A stretch of DNA of 64,000 nt, from the NCBI GenBank assembly GCA_039193195.1, contig JBCCWS010000029.1, positions 1 through 64,000 on the forward strand. The letters are read 5' to 3'. The position numbers were made by a program, and so were the translations under genes. Positions 16,463-25,444 of the stretch are shown one piece after another. This stretch comes from Pseudomonadota bacterium. Its GTDB lineage: Bacteria > Pseudomonadota > Gammaproteobacteria > Steroidobacterales > JBCBZW01. Position 1 is the stretch's first letter; every line of letters starts with the position of its first letter. The notes under the pieces were generated by a model. It was not told where the DNA came from. It saw only the letters and a list, made by a program, of their open reading frames with translations, and made no database searches.

Positions 16463-17721
16463 GAGCTGAGCTGACGGGCAAAGAGCTTGCGGAACACGGG
16501 ATAGATATCATTGGCGCCGTCGATCTGCTGCATGGCGAAGTTCGGGTGGGCTTCCTTCACGATCTCGTATTCCTGCCACAAGCGCTGGTGACTCGCGGGT
16601 GTGATCTCGATGTAGGCGAAGTACTGCATTAGCGGCAGCAGCTCCTCGCTCAAGATGGCGCGGCAGCCGGGAGAGTCGTCGGGCCAGTTGTCGCCGTCGG
16701 AGGCCTGGGCGCAGTAGATGTTCCACGCGTTCGAGGGGTAGCGGTCGCGGATGATGTCACGCGTGAGGTTCAAAGCGCTGGACACCACCGTACCGCCAGT
16801 CTCGCGCGAGTGGAAGAACTCGTCCTCCTCCACCTCGATGGCCACCGTGTGGTGGCGAATAAACACCACATCGATGCGCTCGTAATTCCGCTGTAAGAAC
16901 AGGTAAAGAAGGATGAAGAACTGCTTGGCGAGGTCCTTGCGCTCCTGGGTCATGGAGCCGGAGACGTCCATCAGGCAGAACATCACCGCCTGGGTGCTCG
17001 GCTGCGGCTGCTTGATACGGTGGTTGTAGCGCAGGTCCACCGTGTCCAGGAACGGAATAGCACGCAGGCGCGTGCGCAGGGAGCGCATCTGCTCCTCGAG
17101 CTCCTGGCCGCGATCGCCTTCCTTGTCGTCGTCGCTCAGTGCGTCGAACTCGGCTTCCAAGACCTTTAGCTGGCCGCGCAGCGGGCCGCCCATGGCGATG
17201 CGTCGGGCGAGGGAGCCGCGCAGGGAGCGCACCACGTTGATGTTGGCTGGCACCCCGTCCAGCGTGTAGCCGGCGCGCACGGTCTTGTAGTCGGGGAGGC
17301 GGGTGAGCTCCTTCTTTACCAGGTGGGGCAGCTCGAGATCCTCGAACATAAAGTCGAGGAACTCCTGGCGGCTCAACTCGAAGGCGAAGTCATCCTCGCC
17401 CTGGCCGTCCTTACTCGCCTTGCCCCCGCGACCGCCCTTGCCGCCCTTCGGTCGCTGCACGCGATCGCCGGCGGTGAATTCCTTGTTGCCCGGGTGCACG
17501 ATGTCGCGCCGTCCCCCGTCGCCGATCTTGAACTGCGGCTCGGAGATGTCGCGGGCGGGAATCGTCACCTTCTCGCCCTTGTTGATCTCCGTGATGCTGC
17601 GGCCGGAGGCCGCGTCGTTCACGGCCTTCTTCAGTTGATGCTTGAAGCGCTGAAGGAAGCGCTGGCGATTGACGATGCTTTTCTTCTTGGCATCGGCTCG
17701 CCTGTCGACGATCAGTGACAC
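16459..17721 (-). CDS. yeaH: YeaH/YhbH family VWA-like protein
   Basis: A 420-residue DUF444 protein from a GTG start with an AAGGAAG ribosome-binding site. The N-terminal '[20 protein letters not shown]' and a glycine/lysine-rich linker (residues 90-110) are typical of the family. The C-terminal half is a von Willebrand factor A-like domain with the metal-site motif 'DVSGSM' near residue 250, and '[12 protein letters not shown]' later. It lies 9 bp after prkA and overlaps spoVR by 4 bp. In enterobacteria the partner YeaG is a serine kinase acting with YeaH under nitrogen starvation. Confidence 0.95.
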   Translation of the reverse strand: MSLIVDRRADAKKKSIVNRQRFLQRFKHQLKKAVNDAASGRSITEINKGEKVTIPARDISEPQFKIGDGGRRDIVHPGNKEFTAGDRVQRPKGGKGGRGGKASKDGQGEDDFAFELSRQEFLDFMFEDLELPHLVKKELTRLPDYKTVRAGYTLDGVPANINVVRSLRGSLARRIAMGGPLRGQLKVLEAEFDALSDDDKEGDRGQELEEQMRSLRTRLRAIPFLDTVDLRYNHRIKQPQPSTQAVMFCLMDVSGSMTQERKDLAKQFFILLYLFLQRNYERIDVVFIRHHTVAIEVEEDEFFHSRETGGTVVSSALNLTRDIIRDRYPSNAWNIYCAQASDGDNWPDDSPGCRAILSEELLPLMQYFAYIEITPASHQRLWQEYEIVKEAHPNFAMQQIDGANDIYPVFRKLFARQLSS

Positions 17722-17730
17722 GTAGCTTCC

Positions 17731-19653
17731 TTAGCTGGTCTTTCGAACGCGCAGATACCACTCGCTGAGCAGACGCACTTGCTTCGGCGTGTAGCCCTTA
17801 TCCACCATGCGGTCGACGAAGTCCTGGTGCTTCTTCTGATCCTCGTCGGACGCCTTGGCGTTGAAGGAGATCACCGGCAGGAGGTCTTCGGTCTTCGAGA
17901 ACATCTTCTTCTCGATGACGATGCGCAGCTTCTCGTAGCTGGTCCACTTCGGGTTCTTGCCCGAGTGCTTGGCGCGGGCGCGTAACACGAAGTTGACCAC
18001 CTCGTTGCGGAAGTCCTTCGGGTTCGAGATGCCCGCGGGCTTCTCGATCTTCTCCAGCTCCTCATTGAGGGCGGCACGATCGAGGAGCTCACCGGTGTCC
18101 GGGTCGCGGTAGTGCTGATCCTGGAGCCAGAAGTCTGCGTAGGTCACGTAGCGGTCGAAGAGGTTCTGGCCGTACTCGGCGTAGGACTCGAGGTAGGCCT
18201 TTTGCAGCTCTTCGCCGATGAACTTGGCGTAGTTCGGCTGCAGGTAGTTCTTGATGAAACCTAGGTAGCGTTCCTCCACTTCTGGCGGGAATTGCTCGCG
18301 CAGGATCTGCTGCTCCAGCACGTAGAGCAGGTGCACGGGGTTCGCCGCCACTTCGGTGTGGTCGAAGTTGAACACGCGCGAGAGGATTTTGAAGGCGAAG
18401 CGGGTGGAAAGCCCAGCCATGCCTTCGTCGACGCCGGCGTAGTCCTGGTACTCGCGGATAGACTTCGCCTTGGGGTCCGTGTCCTTCAGATTCTCGCCGT
18501 CGTACACGCGCATCTTCGAGAAGACGCTTGAGTTCTCTGGCTCCTTCACGCGGGACAGGACGGAGAACTGGGAGAGCATCTCCAGCGTGTCGGGGGCGCA
18601 TGGCGCCTCGCTCAGGCTGCTGCTAGTGAGAAGTTTCTCGTAGATCTTTACCTCGTCGGAGACGCGCAGGCAGTAGGGCACCTTCACGATGTACACGCGA
18701 TCGAGGAAGGCTTCGTTGTTGCGGTTCGACTTGAAGGCCTGCCACTCCGACTCATTGGAGTGGGCGAGGATCAGCCCTTCGAAGGGGATCGCACCCATGC
18801 CTTCAGTGCCGTTGTAGTTGCCCTCCTGCGTGGCCGTGAGCAGGGGATGAAGCACCTTGATAGGTGCCTTGAACATCTCCACGAACTCCATTACGCCTTG
18901 GTTGGCGAGGCACAGGCCGCCGGAGAAACTGTAGGCATCCGGGTCGTGCTGGGCGAAGTTCTCGAGCTTGCGGATGTCGACCTTGCCAACCAGCGAAGAG
19001 ATGTCTTGGTTGTTCTCATCGCCAGGCTCTGTCTTCGCTACACCGATCTGCGCCAGGCGTGAGGGGTAGCGCTTGACCACGCGGAAGCGGGTGACGTCGC
19101 CGTTGAACTCCTGCAGGCGCTTCACGGCCCAGGGCGACATGATCGTGTTCAGGTAGCGGCGTGGGATGCCGTAATCCTCTTCCAGGATGGCGGCGTCCTC
19201 AGTTGGGTCGAACAGCCCTAAGGGAGATTCGTTGATTGGCGAGCCCTCGAGCGCGTAGATCGGCATGTGCTCGATCAGCTGCTTAAGCTTCTCGGCGAGG
19301 GAGGACTTGCCGCCGCCCACGGGGCCCAGCAGGTAGAGGATCTGCTTGCGCTCTTCGAGTCCTTGGGCGGCGTGCTTCAGGTAAGAGACGATCTGTTCGA
19401 TGGTCTCCTCCATGCCGTAGAAATCTTCGAACGCTGGGTACAGGCGCAGCATCTTGTTCTGGAAGATGCGCGATAGGCGCGGATCATCGCGCGTATCGAC
19501 CATTCGTGGCTCGCCGATCGCCATCAACAGGCGCTCGGCGGCGTTGGCGTAGGTCGCTGGTTCCTGCTTACACAGTTGGAGGTAATCCTGGAGGCTCATC
19601 ACCTCCTCCTCCGTGCCTTTGTACCGCTGCTGATGCCGCTCGAAAATGTCCAT
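17731..19653 (-). CDS. yeaG: PrkA family serine protein kinase / AAA protein (YeaG)
   Basis: A 640-residue protein of normal family length. The AAA domain has its Walker A motif 'GPVGGGKSSLAEKL' at about residue 110. The C-terminal PrkA domain has a kinase-related fold with conserved 'FNFDHTEVAANPVHLLYVLE' and 'ISNPKDFRNEVVNFVLR'. It is the first gene of prkA-yeaH-spoVR, with GAGGTAAGG as ribosome-binding site. PrkA/YeaG has serine kinase activity in vitro and acts in stationary-phase and starvation responses; newer work on PrkA of Bacillus also describes protease activity. Promoter elements were not identified. Confidence 0.96.
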   Translation of the reverse strand: MDIFERHQQRYKGTEEEVMSLQDYLQLCKQEPATYANAAERLLMAIGEPRMVDTRDDPRLSRIFQNKMLRLYPAFEDFYGMEETIEQIVSYLKHAAQGLEERKQILYLLGPVGGGKSSLAEKLKQLIEHMPIYALEGSPINESPLGLFDPTEDAAILEEDYGIPRRYLNTIMSPWAVKRLQEFNGDVTRFRVVKRYPSRLAQIGVAKTEPGDENNQDISSLVGKVDIRKLENFAQHDPDAYSFSGGLCLANQGVMEFVEMFKAPIKVLHPLLTATQEGNYNGTEGMGAIPFEGLILAHSNESEWQAFKSNRNNEAFLDRVYIVKVPYCLRVSDEVKIYEKLLTSSSLSEAPCAPDTLEMLSQFSVLSRVKEPENSSVFSKMRVYDGENLKDTDPKAKSIREYQDYAGVDEGMAGLSTRFAFKILSRVFNFDHTEVAANPVHLLYVLEQQILREQFPPEVEERYLGFIKNYLQPNYAKFIGEELQKAYLESYAEYGQNLFDRYVTYADFWLQDQHYRDPDTGELLDRAALNEELEKIEKPAGISNPKDFRNEVVNFVLRARAKHSGKNPKWTSYEKLRIVIEKKMFSKTEDLLPVISFNAKASDEDQKKHQDFVDRMVDKGYTPKQVRLLSEWYLRVRKTS

Positions 19654-20116
19654 TAGGACCTTACCTCTCTAGCACGAAGACGTGACTCACCGGTTCGATC
19701 GTCGGGCAGCTGGCTCGTTAAGCGCGCACGCGTGTCGATCGATGCGGTTGCATGGGTTTTAAGGCGAGGGTGAAAACGAAAGCACCACTCCTGAGGTCGC
19801 CCTGTTGGCTGAGACGCCTTCCAGGTAAACCTAGTTCCGTGGGCGGCGCACGTTCGTCACCTTGGATAACACTCTTGATGCTACACATCGTCGCGGGTGT
19901 CAAGACGATATCTGGGCGCGCACAAGCGGTGTCGTCGTGGGGTGACCTACGCTTCGACCGTACGCCGCAGGGGGGAGGGGCGCTGTGACACGAATCACGC
20001 TCTGTCGTACCGCTATGTCACATCCGAAGATCGCCCGCCAGGAGGAGCCCGACGGCACGCCCAGCAGCGCGCTACACTGGCGAGCAAAGGATGAAGGCGT
20101 CGGTATTGGAGGCACC
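19654..20116. other. Divergent intergenic region between prkA and the TIR-like gene
   Basis: About 460 bp that must hold the prkA promoter (minus strand) and that of the TIR-like gene (plus strand). A CRP-like site at 19984-19999 is described separately. No gene with recognisable features is present. Confidence 0.5.
19984..19999. promoter_or_regulatory. CRP/Vfr-like binding site
   Basis: TGTGACACGAATCACG matches the CRP-family consensus TGTGA-N6-TCACA at nine of ten fixed positions. It lies about 118 bp upstream of the TIR-like gene and about 330 bp upstream of prkA. It could act on either gene; one site found by eye in a GC-rich region may also be chance. Confidence 0.4.
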
Positions 20117-20560
20117 GTGAGCGAATCAGACCCGATCCGGATTTGCGTCAGCCACAACTGGGCAGAGCATGACGACTACCATCGATTTTTCGAGTACATC
20201 AACGAGGTCGACACGTTCTTCTACAGCAACCTGAGTCGGCCGTTGGCCGAGCCGCCAATGTCGCGGTTGGACGTGGAGCAGCATCTCGCCACGCAGATCG
20301 AGGCGGGGGAGATCTTGATCGTGTTGGTGCCCGTGTGGGAGGAGAATGCTCCCCTGGTCGAGATGCAGATCGCCCTGGCGCGCCGCCATCGCCGACCGGT
20401 CGTTGCCTTGCGCGCCTCCGGGGCCCAAACGTTTCCAAAAGCCCTCGAAACACTTGTTGACGATGTCGTGATTTGGAATGAACGCCTGATTGTAGACGCA
20501 ATCTTGCGCCATGCCCGCGGCGATCATACGAATCGATTCGAAGTGCTGGATTTCCCTTGA
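20117..20560 (+). CDS. TIR-like domain protein (ThsB/DUF1863-type)
   Basis: A 147-residue protein. The GTG at 20117 is chosen because GGAGG precedes it closely and the domain begins at once; an upstream frame extension has no conserved content. 'IRICVSHNWAEHDDYHRFFE' is the first strand and helix of the MTH538/ThsB-type TIR-like fold. 'FFYSNLS', 'EQHLATQIEAGEILIVLVPV' and 'RRPVVALRASG' follow in the expected order. In Thoeris defence the related ThsB makes a cyclic ADP-ribose signal for ThsA. No ThsA gene is nearby, so this is an orphan; its function is open. The DUF4332-like gene starts 68 bp downstream. Confidence 0.7.
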   Translation: MSESDPIRICVSHNWAEHDDYHRFFEYINEVDTFFYSNLSRPLAEPPMSRLDVEQHLATQIEAGEILIVLVPVWEENAPLVEMQIALARRHRRPVVALRASGAQTFPKALETLVDDVVIWNERLIVDAILRHARGDHTNRFEVLDFP

Positions 20561-20628
20561 TAGTCTTGGCCTTGGCAGACCTCGTCGAAGGATCTGCCGC
20601 CTAGGAAACAACAATACGGGGGAAAAGC

Positions 20629-21033
20629 ATGACCAAGCTTACCGAGATCGAGGGGATCGGCGCGGCGTACGCGGAGAAGCTGTCCGCAGACGGCATCGGC
20701 ACCACCGAGAAGCTGCTCGAGGCGGGCTGCACCAAGGCCGGTCGCAAGAAGATCTCCACCCAGTGCGATATCAGCGAGAAGCTCGTGCTGAAGTGGGTCA
20801 ACCGTGCTGACCTTGCGCGGGTGAAGGGCATCGGCGAGGAGTACGCGGATCTGCTGGAGCTCGCGGGCGTCGACACCGTGCCCGAGCTGGCTCAGCGCAA
20901 CGCGTCCAACCTGCACGCCAAGATGGCCGAAGTGAACGAAGAGAAGAAGGCGGTTCGCCAGCTGCCGAGTGCCGACACAGTCTCCGGTTGGATCGATCAG
21001 GCCAAAGATCTGCCGCGCGTTGTCACGCACTAG
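20629..21033 (+). CDS. DUF4332 helix-hairpin-helix protein
   Basis: A 134-residue protein with two similar helix-hairpin-helix-like halves: 'LTEIEGIGAAYAEKLSADGI' (residues 4-23) and 'LARVKGIGEEYADLLELAGV' (about 62-81). Both contain the GIG hairpin used for DNA backbone binding in this superfamily. The arrangement fits DUF4332, whose members are of unknown function. There is no signal peptide or membrane helix. It follows the TIR-like gene by 68 bp on the same strand, long enough for its own promoter, so a shared operon is possible but not shown. A DNA-binding role is inference. Confidence 0.75.
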   Translation: MTKLTEIEGIGAAYAEKLSADGIGTTEKLLEAGCTKAGRKKISTQCDISEKLVLKWVNRADLARVKGIGEEYADLLELAGVDTVPELAQRNASNLHAKMAEVNEEKKAVRQLPSADTVSGWIDQAKDLPRVVTH

Positions 21034-21063
21034 CAGGCGAGAAGCCCGGCGGCATCGCGCACG

Positions 21064-21330
21064 ATGAAGTTTTCTCTGTTCCTGATTGCGGCTGGGTCTT
21101 CCGCCCTGGCCGCAGCCTTCTTCCTGATCTTCCAGGTGGAGCAGGGGGCGACCACCAACGCCGTGGGGCAGTACGTGTTGGCGGGCTTGCTCGCCTTCGC
21201 CCTGCCGCTGGTGGCGGTGCTCGTCATGCGCTTGCTTACACCGGCCAGGAGCTACCTGGCCGGTGTGCTGGCATGGATCGCCGTCGCTGCTGGGGCGGGG
21301 GGTTTGTTCGGCATCCTGCTGCTTCGCTAG
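21064..21330 (+). CDS. Small three-helix membrane protein
   Basis: An 88-residue hydrophobic protein with three predicted membrane helices at about residues 4-22, 34-54 and 62-86. It shows no conserved polar motif and I do not recognise the family. It starts 30 bp after the DUF4332 gene and ends 16 bp before the hydrolase gene, so it is probably co-transcribed with both. A near-perfect DNA hairpin lies within its codons for 'TPARSYLAGV'. Confidence 0.6.
   Translation: MKFSLFLIAAGSSALAAAFFLIFQVEQGATTNAVGQYVLAGLLAFALPLVAVLVMRLLTPARSYLAGVLAWIAVAAGAGGLFGILLLR
21238..21266. repeat. Perfect 12-bp inverted repeat inside a coding region
   Basis: ACACCGGCCAGG (21238-21249) and CCTGGCCGGTGT (21255-21266) are perfect complements around the 5-base loop AGCTA. 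The stem is very GC-rich and would form a stable RNA hairpin in the mRNA of the small membrane protein. No T-run follows. Confidence 0.6.
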
Positions 21331-21346
21331 CTGGGCTTAACGTCTA

Positions 21347-22255
21347 GTGCAGCCCACTGAGCTTCGCCTAGCGACCCCGGGCCTTACCCTCGCCGCGCGT
21401 CTTTGGGCAGCGAAGACGCCCGCACAGGGCGCCGTGCCTATCCTCGCCGTGCACGGGTTTCAGGACAATGCGGCCAGCTTCGATCGCCTCGCGACCGCCT
21501 GGCTTCATCGTCGAGACTGCTTGTGCAGTCAACTGCTCGCCCTGGATCTGCCAGGGCATGGTAGGTCTGACTGGCGGGCGTCAGGCGCCGGCTACTTCAT
21601 CATGGACTACGTGGCCGACGTGCTTGCTGTCGCAGACGCCCTCGGTTGGGACCGATTCGTGATCCTCGGCCATTCCCTGGGGGCGGGCATTGCGACCCTA
21701 CTTGGTGGTGCGCGACCCGACCGGCTACTCAGCGCCTTGCTGATCGACGGACTGGGCCCCGTGTCTATGGCACCGGCGAAGGGGCCGTCGTTGGCGGCGA
21801 GCGCGCTGGCCGAGCGTGCGCGTGCGACACCGCCTTCGCGTGAGATGCGAGACCTTGAAGAGGCCTCAGCCGTGCGAGCTGCCTCTCGGATTCGGATCGA
21901 TCGCGACTCGGCGCGTGTCCTATGTGGACGCGGAACGCGCTCCACCGCACAAGGATCGATTGCCTGGCGTGCCGATCCGCGCTTGGGGCGACCGTCGCTT
22001 GGCCGCCTTACCGAGGACACGGTCCTAGCCTTCATTCGTGCGATGAGCGTGCCGACGCTACTTGTGGAAGCCGATGAGGGCGTGTTGCACAGCCTGCCGG
22101 AGGGGCGCTACGCAGCGCGCCTTGCGGCCCATCCGAAGCTCACGCACGAGAGTCTTCCGGGCCGCCATCACCTGCACATGGGGTCAGCGGCGATTTCCGT
22201 CGCCGATCGGTCAGACGCGTTCCTGCGTGCCCATTTGCCGCCCGGCTCGCGGTAA
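21347..22255 (+). CDS. Alpha/beta hydrolase
   Basis: A 302-residue protein from a GTG start. It has the standard hydrolase order: oxyanion region 'ILAVHGFQDNAASFDRLA', 'LALDLPGHGRSDWR', the nucleophile elbow 'GHSLGA' (Ser near residue 110), an acid in 'LLVEADEGVL' and the catalytic His in 'LPGRHHLHMG'. The cap is short. The fold resembles human MEST/serine hydrolase-like and bacterial esterase families; the substrate cannot be told. It has no signal peptide, so it is cytosolic. It follows the small membrane protein closely. Confidence 0.85.
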   Translation: MQPTELRLATPGLTLAARLWAAKTPAQGAVPILAVHGFQDNAASFDRLATAWLHRRDCLCSQLLALDLPGHGRSDWRASGAGYFIMDYVADVLAVADALGWDRFVILGHSLGAGIATLLGGARPDRLLSALLIDGLGPVSMAPAKGPSLAASALAERARATPPSREMRDLEEASAVRAASRIRIDRDSARVLCGRGTRSTAQGSIAWRADPRLGRPSLGRLTEDTVLAFIRAMSVPTLLVEADEGVLHSLPEGRYAARLAAHPKLTHESLPGRHHLHMGSAAISVADRSDAFLRAHLPPGSR

Positions 22256-22326
22256 GCTTCGCGAGACACCCTCGGTTCACCTCAGCAGCGCAACTCCTGA
22301 GCGTTGCGGTACCCCGGAGCTCCTGC

Positions 22327-22845
22327 ATGGAAGTCAGTGCGGTCCATCCCTACTCCTATCCGCTAGATCAGGTGATTGCGGCATTCATGAGCGCCGACTT
22401 TTACCGCAGCAAGTTCACCGCCGTTGGTGCGCGCAATATCGAACTAATCGACGAGCAGCGCGGCGAGGACAGCTACGTGATCATCACCGAGCGCGAAGTG
22501 CCGCTTGAGGGCGTGCCGGGGGTGCTGAAGAGTTTCCTTGGCGCGTGGAACAAGATTCATCAGAGCGAGCGCTGGGAGCGGGCTGGTGATGAGTACTTCA
22601 ACGAGCTGAAGATCACCGCCGCGGGTGTCCCCGTGGATCTGTCCGGCAGCATGATGCTGCGGCCAGGCGAGGCGAGCGGCGACACCACTTGCGTGAACGA
22701 GGTGCACATGGAGGTGGCCTGCGCCGTCCCGCTCGTCGGTGGCAAACTCGTGGAGTTCGTCGCCGAAAATACGCAGCGTGGCCTGGCCGACGAGCATCGG
22801 GTGATCGGCGAGTACCTGGCGCAGAACCAGTCCGCGTCCCCCTGA
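22327..22845 (+). CDS. DUF2505 family protein
   Basis: A 172-residue cytosolic protein. 'HPYSYPLDQVIAAFMSADFY' at the N-terminus, 'IITEREVPLEGVPGVLKSFL' and 'GDTTCVNEVHMEVACAVPLV' followed by 'GGKLVEFVAENTQRGLADEH' agree with DUF2505, an SRPBCC-like fold with a large ligand-binding cavity. Its function is unknown. It lies 70 bp after the hydrolase. Confidence 0.75.
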   Translation: MEVSAVHPYSYPLDQVIAAFMSADFYRSKFTAVGARNIELIDEQRGEDSYVIITEREVPLEGVPGVLKSFLGAWNKIHQSERWERAGDEYFNELKITAAGVPVDLSGSMMLRPGEASGDTTCVNEVHMEVACAVPLVGGKLVEFVAENTQRGLADEHRVIGEYLAQNQSASP

Positions 22846-22853
22846 GCGTCTGC

Positions 22854-22872
22854 TAGTGCCTTCGCCACTAGT
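22854..22872. repeat. CTAGTG palindrome
   Basis: CTAGTG, seven bases, then CACTAG form a short inverted repeat just after the DUF2505 gene. The same CTAGTG hexamer begins both MITE-like elements in this window. The stem is too short for a strong terminator. Confidence 0.3.
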
Positions 22873-22918
22873 GCACCGCACCCATCGCCTGCAATCGGTA
22901 AGTCGATGGAGGTAGTCG

Positions 22919-23946
22919 GTGGACCTCGGCTGCGGCTTCACTAAAGCGGTCACCGAAGCGCGGTCAGACGTGTTCAAGTCCGTGGTGGGCATGGCTAGCG
23001 AACGGCCGCTTAGCAACGACCTTGCGCTTTCCGACGCGAGCGATCGCCATCGTGAATTCTCCTTGGTCGACAGCGGTCGGCGCTACTACCTCGGCGAGCT
23101 GGCAGAGCGCGAGAGCGACCGGCCGAAGGCCACCCTAGAGGCGGACGAGTTCTTCGACGAGTACGCTCCCTCCCTCGCCCCAGTCAGTCTCGCCCTGGCT
23201 TCTCGCCCGCGACGTGGAGCCGCTGGGCGTGGTCGTAGGTTTGCCTACAGCGCAGCTCACTGAGCACCGCGAACGCCTCATGGATATGCTCACCGGCCAG
23301 CATCGGGTGGAGCTCTATGGGCGAGGAGGCGAGTGCAAGCGCGTGGCGGTGACCGTCACTGAAGTCCGCGTGTTGCCGCAGCCGTTAGGTTTTGGCATTT
23401 GCACCTCATGCTGGGGGATGACGGGCAAGTGATTGATCGAGAAGTCCTCGACAAGAAGATCGGAGTGATCGATGTGGGCCTACTACACGCGATGGGGTTT
23501 GCCGTGACCCACTGTGGTGACTATTCGCGGCGCGCCAGCGCCACCGCGCCGAACGGGCTCGCCCGTGCGTATGGTCTCATTGGCGAACGTCTTCATGAGG
23601 TGAGCGGGGTAGAAGTCGAGGCGCACGGTCTGGCCGCGGTGCTGCAGGCGGCGAGCATCCGTATCCACGGCACGCGTCACGATCTGCGCCGGATCGCCGA
23701 GCAGGCCTACGAGGAACTCGCCGCCAGTATCGCCCGGCTTTGCTCGAGCGACACTGGAGCGATGAATGGGATCTGGATGCGATGCTGCTCACCGCAGGTG
23801 GTGGGCCCTTGCTAGCATGGTGGTTGGCGCCAGCGTTGCGGGGTGAGGTGGTGCTGGCGAACGAGGGTGCGGATCCGCGCTTGGCGAACGCCTTGGGGTT
23901 CGCCAAGTACGGCCGGCGCCTATGGTCCGAGGCGTCGCCAGCGTAG
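22919..23946 (+). pseudogene. ParM/StbA-like actin homologue, disrupted by several frameshifts
   Basis: Four successive frames give one continuous actin-like protein: 'VDLGCGFTKAVTEARSDVFK' from 22919; after a shift near 23195 'ARDVEPLGVVVGLPTAQLTE'; after a shift near 23390 'HLMLGDDGQVIDREVLDKKI' with 'GVIDVGLLHAMG'; and after a shift near 23750 'WDLDAMLLTAGGGPLLAWWL'. The order phosphate-1 (DxGxGxTK), phosphate-2 (IDVG) and adenosine (TAGGG) matches Alp/ParM-type actin homologues. A fourth shift may separate the likely ATG at 22905 from 22919. Such actins form filaments that move plasmids or other cargo. With three or more shifts the gene is either dead or badly sequenced. Confidence 0.7.
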
Positions 23947-24242
23947 GGGCTGTGCTACGTTTTCGAGCGCGAGCGCAGGGTCGAGAGAAGTTCGCTCAAC
24001 AGGTAGAGGGTGAAGTAAGCCGGTACACGACGCGGTCGTTCCGGGGTGGGTGCGCCGCTCTTGCGCGAGTTGGCAGATGCCTGCTCGTCGATGCGTTCCA
24101 TAATCGTGGGCACCTTTTGTTGCGATCCGTATCTACACAGAGGAGCAAGCTGCGTGCCACGCTACCAAGGGGCCAGGATTCAGTGACATGCGGCGAGAGC
24201 GGAGCGCCATGGCGATATGTCTGTAAAGAAGGTCGACGTCGA
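23947..24242. other. Intergenic segment before the exported beta-repeat protein
   Basis: About 300 bp. The frame of the next gene stays open through it, but the translated extension is arginine-rich, without similarity to exported proteins, and precedes an obvious signal peptide. It is read as non-coding upstream sequence. Confidence 0.4.
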
Positions 24243-25055
24243 ATGCTGCACTGCATTAAATTATCGGGCCGTAGCCTTGCCGGGCTAGCGCTAATGGCGG
24301 TGAGCCTGACTGTTCAGGGGCAATCCTTGGACGGATGGCAGAACCCCAGCGATAACAAGGGGCGGGTGCTGGTGCGCACGCGGTCGGTCAGCGGCATCGA
24401 AGCCGTGGACGTGCACGCGGGCACTGGCGTGGTCGCGCTGCAGGGGGCGGCAGATCAGGCTGAGCTTCTCGTGTCCGTGCGCTTGACGGAAAACGAGGCG
24501 GCGTTACAACCGGGCGCCGTGGAGGCGGGTCGGACGCAGGCAAGTGCCGCCATCGCCGCCGCGCGACTCGAGGTGGAGAACAAGGGCAGCTGGCTGTATC
24601 TGGAGGTACGCTACCCCACCGCTACGGACCCCACTCTGGTGCGTGAGCAGTGGACCGTAACCTTGCCGCCGGGCATCGATGCTGAGGTGGAGATGGCGGC
24701 CGGCCGACTCTACGCGCGCGACGTGGATGGACGCCTGGATCTACACCTAGGCGTTGGCACCATCAGGGCCTCTACGCGAGGGCCGGGGATCGACGCTCGC
24801 GTCTCCTACGGGGATGCGTCGATCGACGCCTTCGCGTCCTCTCCAGGGCGCCTCTCGGCCATGACTGGAACGGGCAATGCACGGGTCACTCTGGATGGGG
24901 TGGTCCTGCCTTTGCGCAGACCGCTTCCGGGGGCTGTCGTGGTGGGTAATGCGGGCGGACACGACGACTACATCGTGCGCTCCGAAGTGGGTAGCGTGGA
25001 GCTTAGCGTGCGGCGCCTTACGCCCGAGGGCGACGAGGTGCCGATCGAGGATTGA
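24243..25055 (+). CDS. Exported DUF4097-like beta-repeat protein
   Basis: A 270-residue protein from the ATG at 24243, chosen because it begins at a signal peptide (MLHCIKLSGRSLAGLALMAV, cleavage near 'VQG|QS'). The mature part is made of short beta strands with repeating patterns such as 'VDVHAGTGVVALQGAADQAE', 'AEVEMAAGRLYARDVDGRLD' and 'LHLGVGTIRASTRGPGIDAR', as in DUF4097/adhesin-like right-handed beta-solenoid proteins. 'REQWTVTLPPGIDAEVEM' matches the linker usually seen before such repeats. The function is unknown; envelope location is inferred. The protein is similar in kind to the gene at the right edge of the window. Confidence 0.65.
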   Translation: MLHCIKLSGRSLAGLALMAVSLTVQGQSLDGWQNPSDNKGRVLVRTRSVSGIEAVDVHAGTGVVALQGAADQAELLVSVRLTENEAALQPGAVEAGRTQASAAIAAARLEVENKGSWLYLEVRYPTATDPTLVREQWTVTLPPGIDAEVEMAAGRLYARDVDGRLDLHLGVGTIRASTRGPGIDARVSYGDASIDAFASSPGRLSAMTGTGNARVTLDGVVLPLRRPLPGAVVVGNAGGHDDYIVRSEVGSVELSVRRLTPEGDEVPIED

Positions 25056-25056
25056 G

Positions 25057-25440
25057 CTAGCCCGGCTTGCGCTGCGGGGCGGCTCGGGCTGCTGCGGTAG
25101 TCGGCCGCGGCGCGGTCGGCGACGTTCCTTGTTCCCCGCTCGACGCGGGGCGCTCATCCCCGAGCACGCGTCGCAGCGCGGCGATCTCCTTCTCGCGCTG
25201 CTCCAACTGACCCTGCAAGCGTACTAACTGATGGCGTAGCTGCTGCTGCACACGCGGGTCCGCCTTATCGCTGGCCGAGGCGCCGCGGCTGCGCAGATCA
25301 CGGGCTTGGCGATGTAGTTGACGTTGCATCGAGGAGAGCTCGGCCCGAGCGTGATAGCCGCGCACTAGCCATCCGGCGAGCGCACCGAGGGCGGCCGTGA
25401 GCATCAGGCAGACCAGCACCTGGCCGATGATGTACAACAC
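25057..25440 (-). CDS. Membrane-anchored coiled-coil protein
   Basis: A 127-residue protein with a GTG start. One N-terminal membrane helix (about residues 4-27) is followed by a basic linker and a heptad-rich region, 'SSMQRQLHRQARDL' and 'QQQLRHQLVRLQGQLEQREK', likely a coiled coil. A low-complexity Pro/Ala/Thr tail ends the protein. I do not recognise the family. It starts 4 bp after the stop of the BON-domain gene, so the two are almost certainly co-transcribed and may form one membrane complex. It converges on the exported beta-repeat gene with a gap of 1 bp. Confidence 0.6.
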   Translation of the reverse strand: MLYIIGQVLVCLMLTAALGALAGWLVRGYHARAELSSMQRQLHRQARDLRSRGASASDKADPRVQQQLRHQLVRLQGQLEQREKEIAALRRVLGDERPASSGEQGTSPTAPRPTTAAARAAPQRKPG

Positions 25441-25444
25441 GAGG

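Noticed and set aside
20117..21033. Complete Thoeris defence system
   Set aside because: Only the TIR-like component is present; no ThsA-like protein with an NAD-binding SLOG or SIR2 domain lies nearby.
23922..24242. N-terminal extension of the exported beta-repeat protein
   Set aside because: The extension is basic, without similarity, and is followed by a clear signal peptide at 24243, which should be at the true N-terminus.
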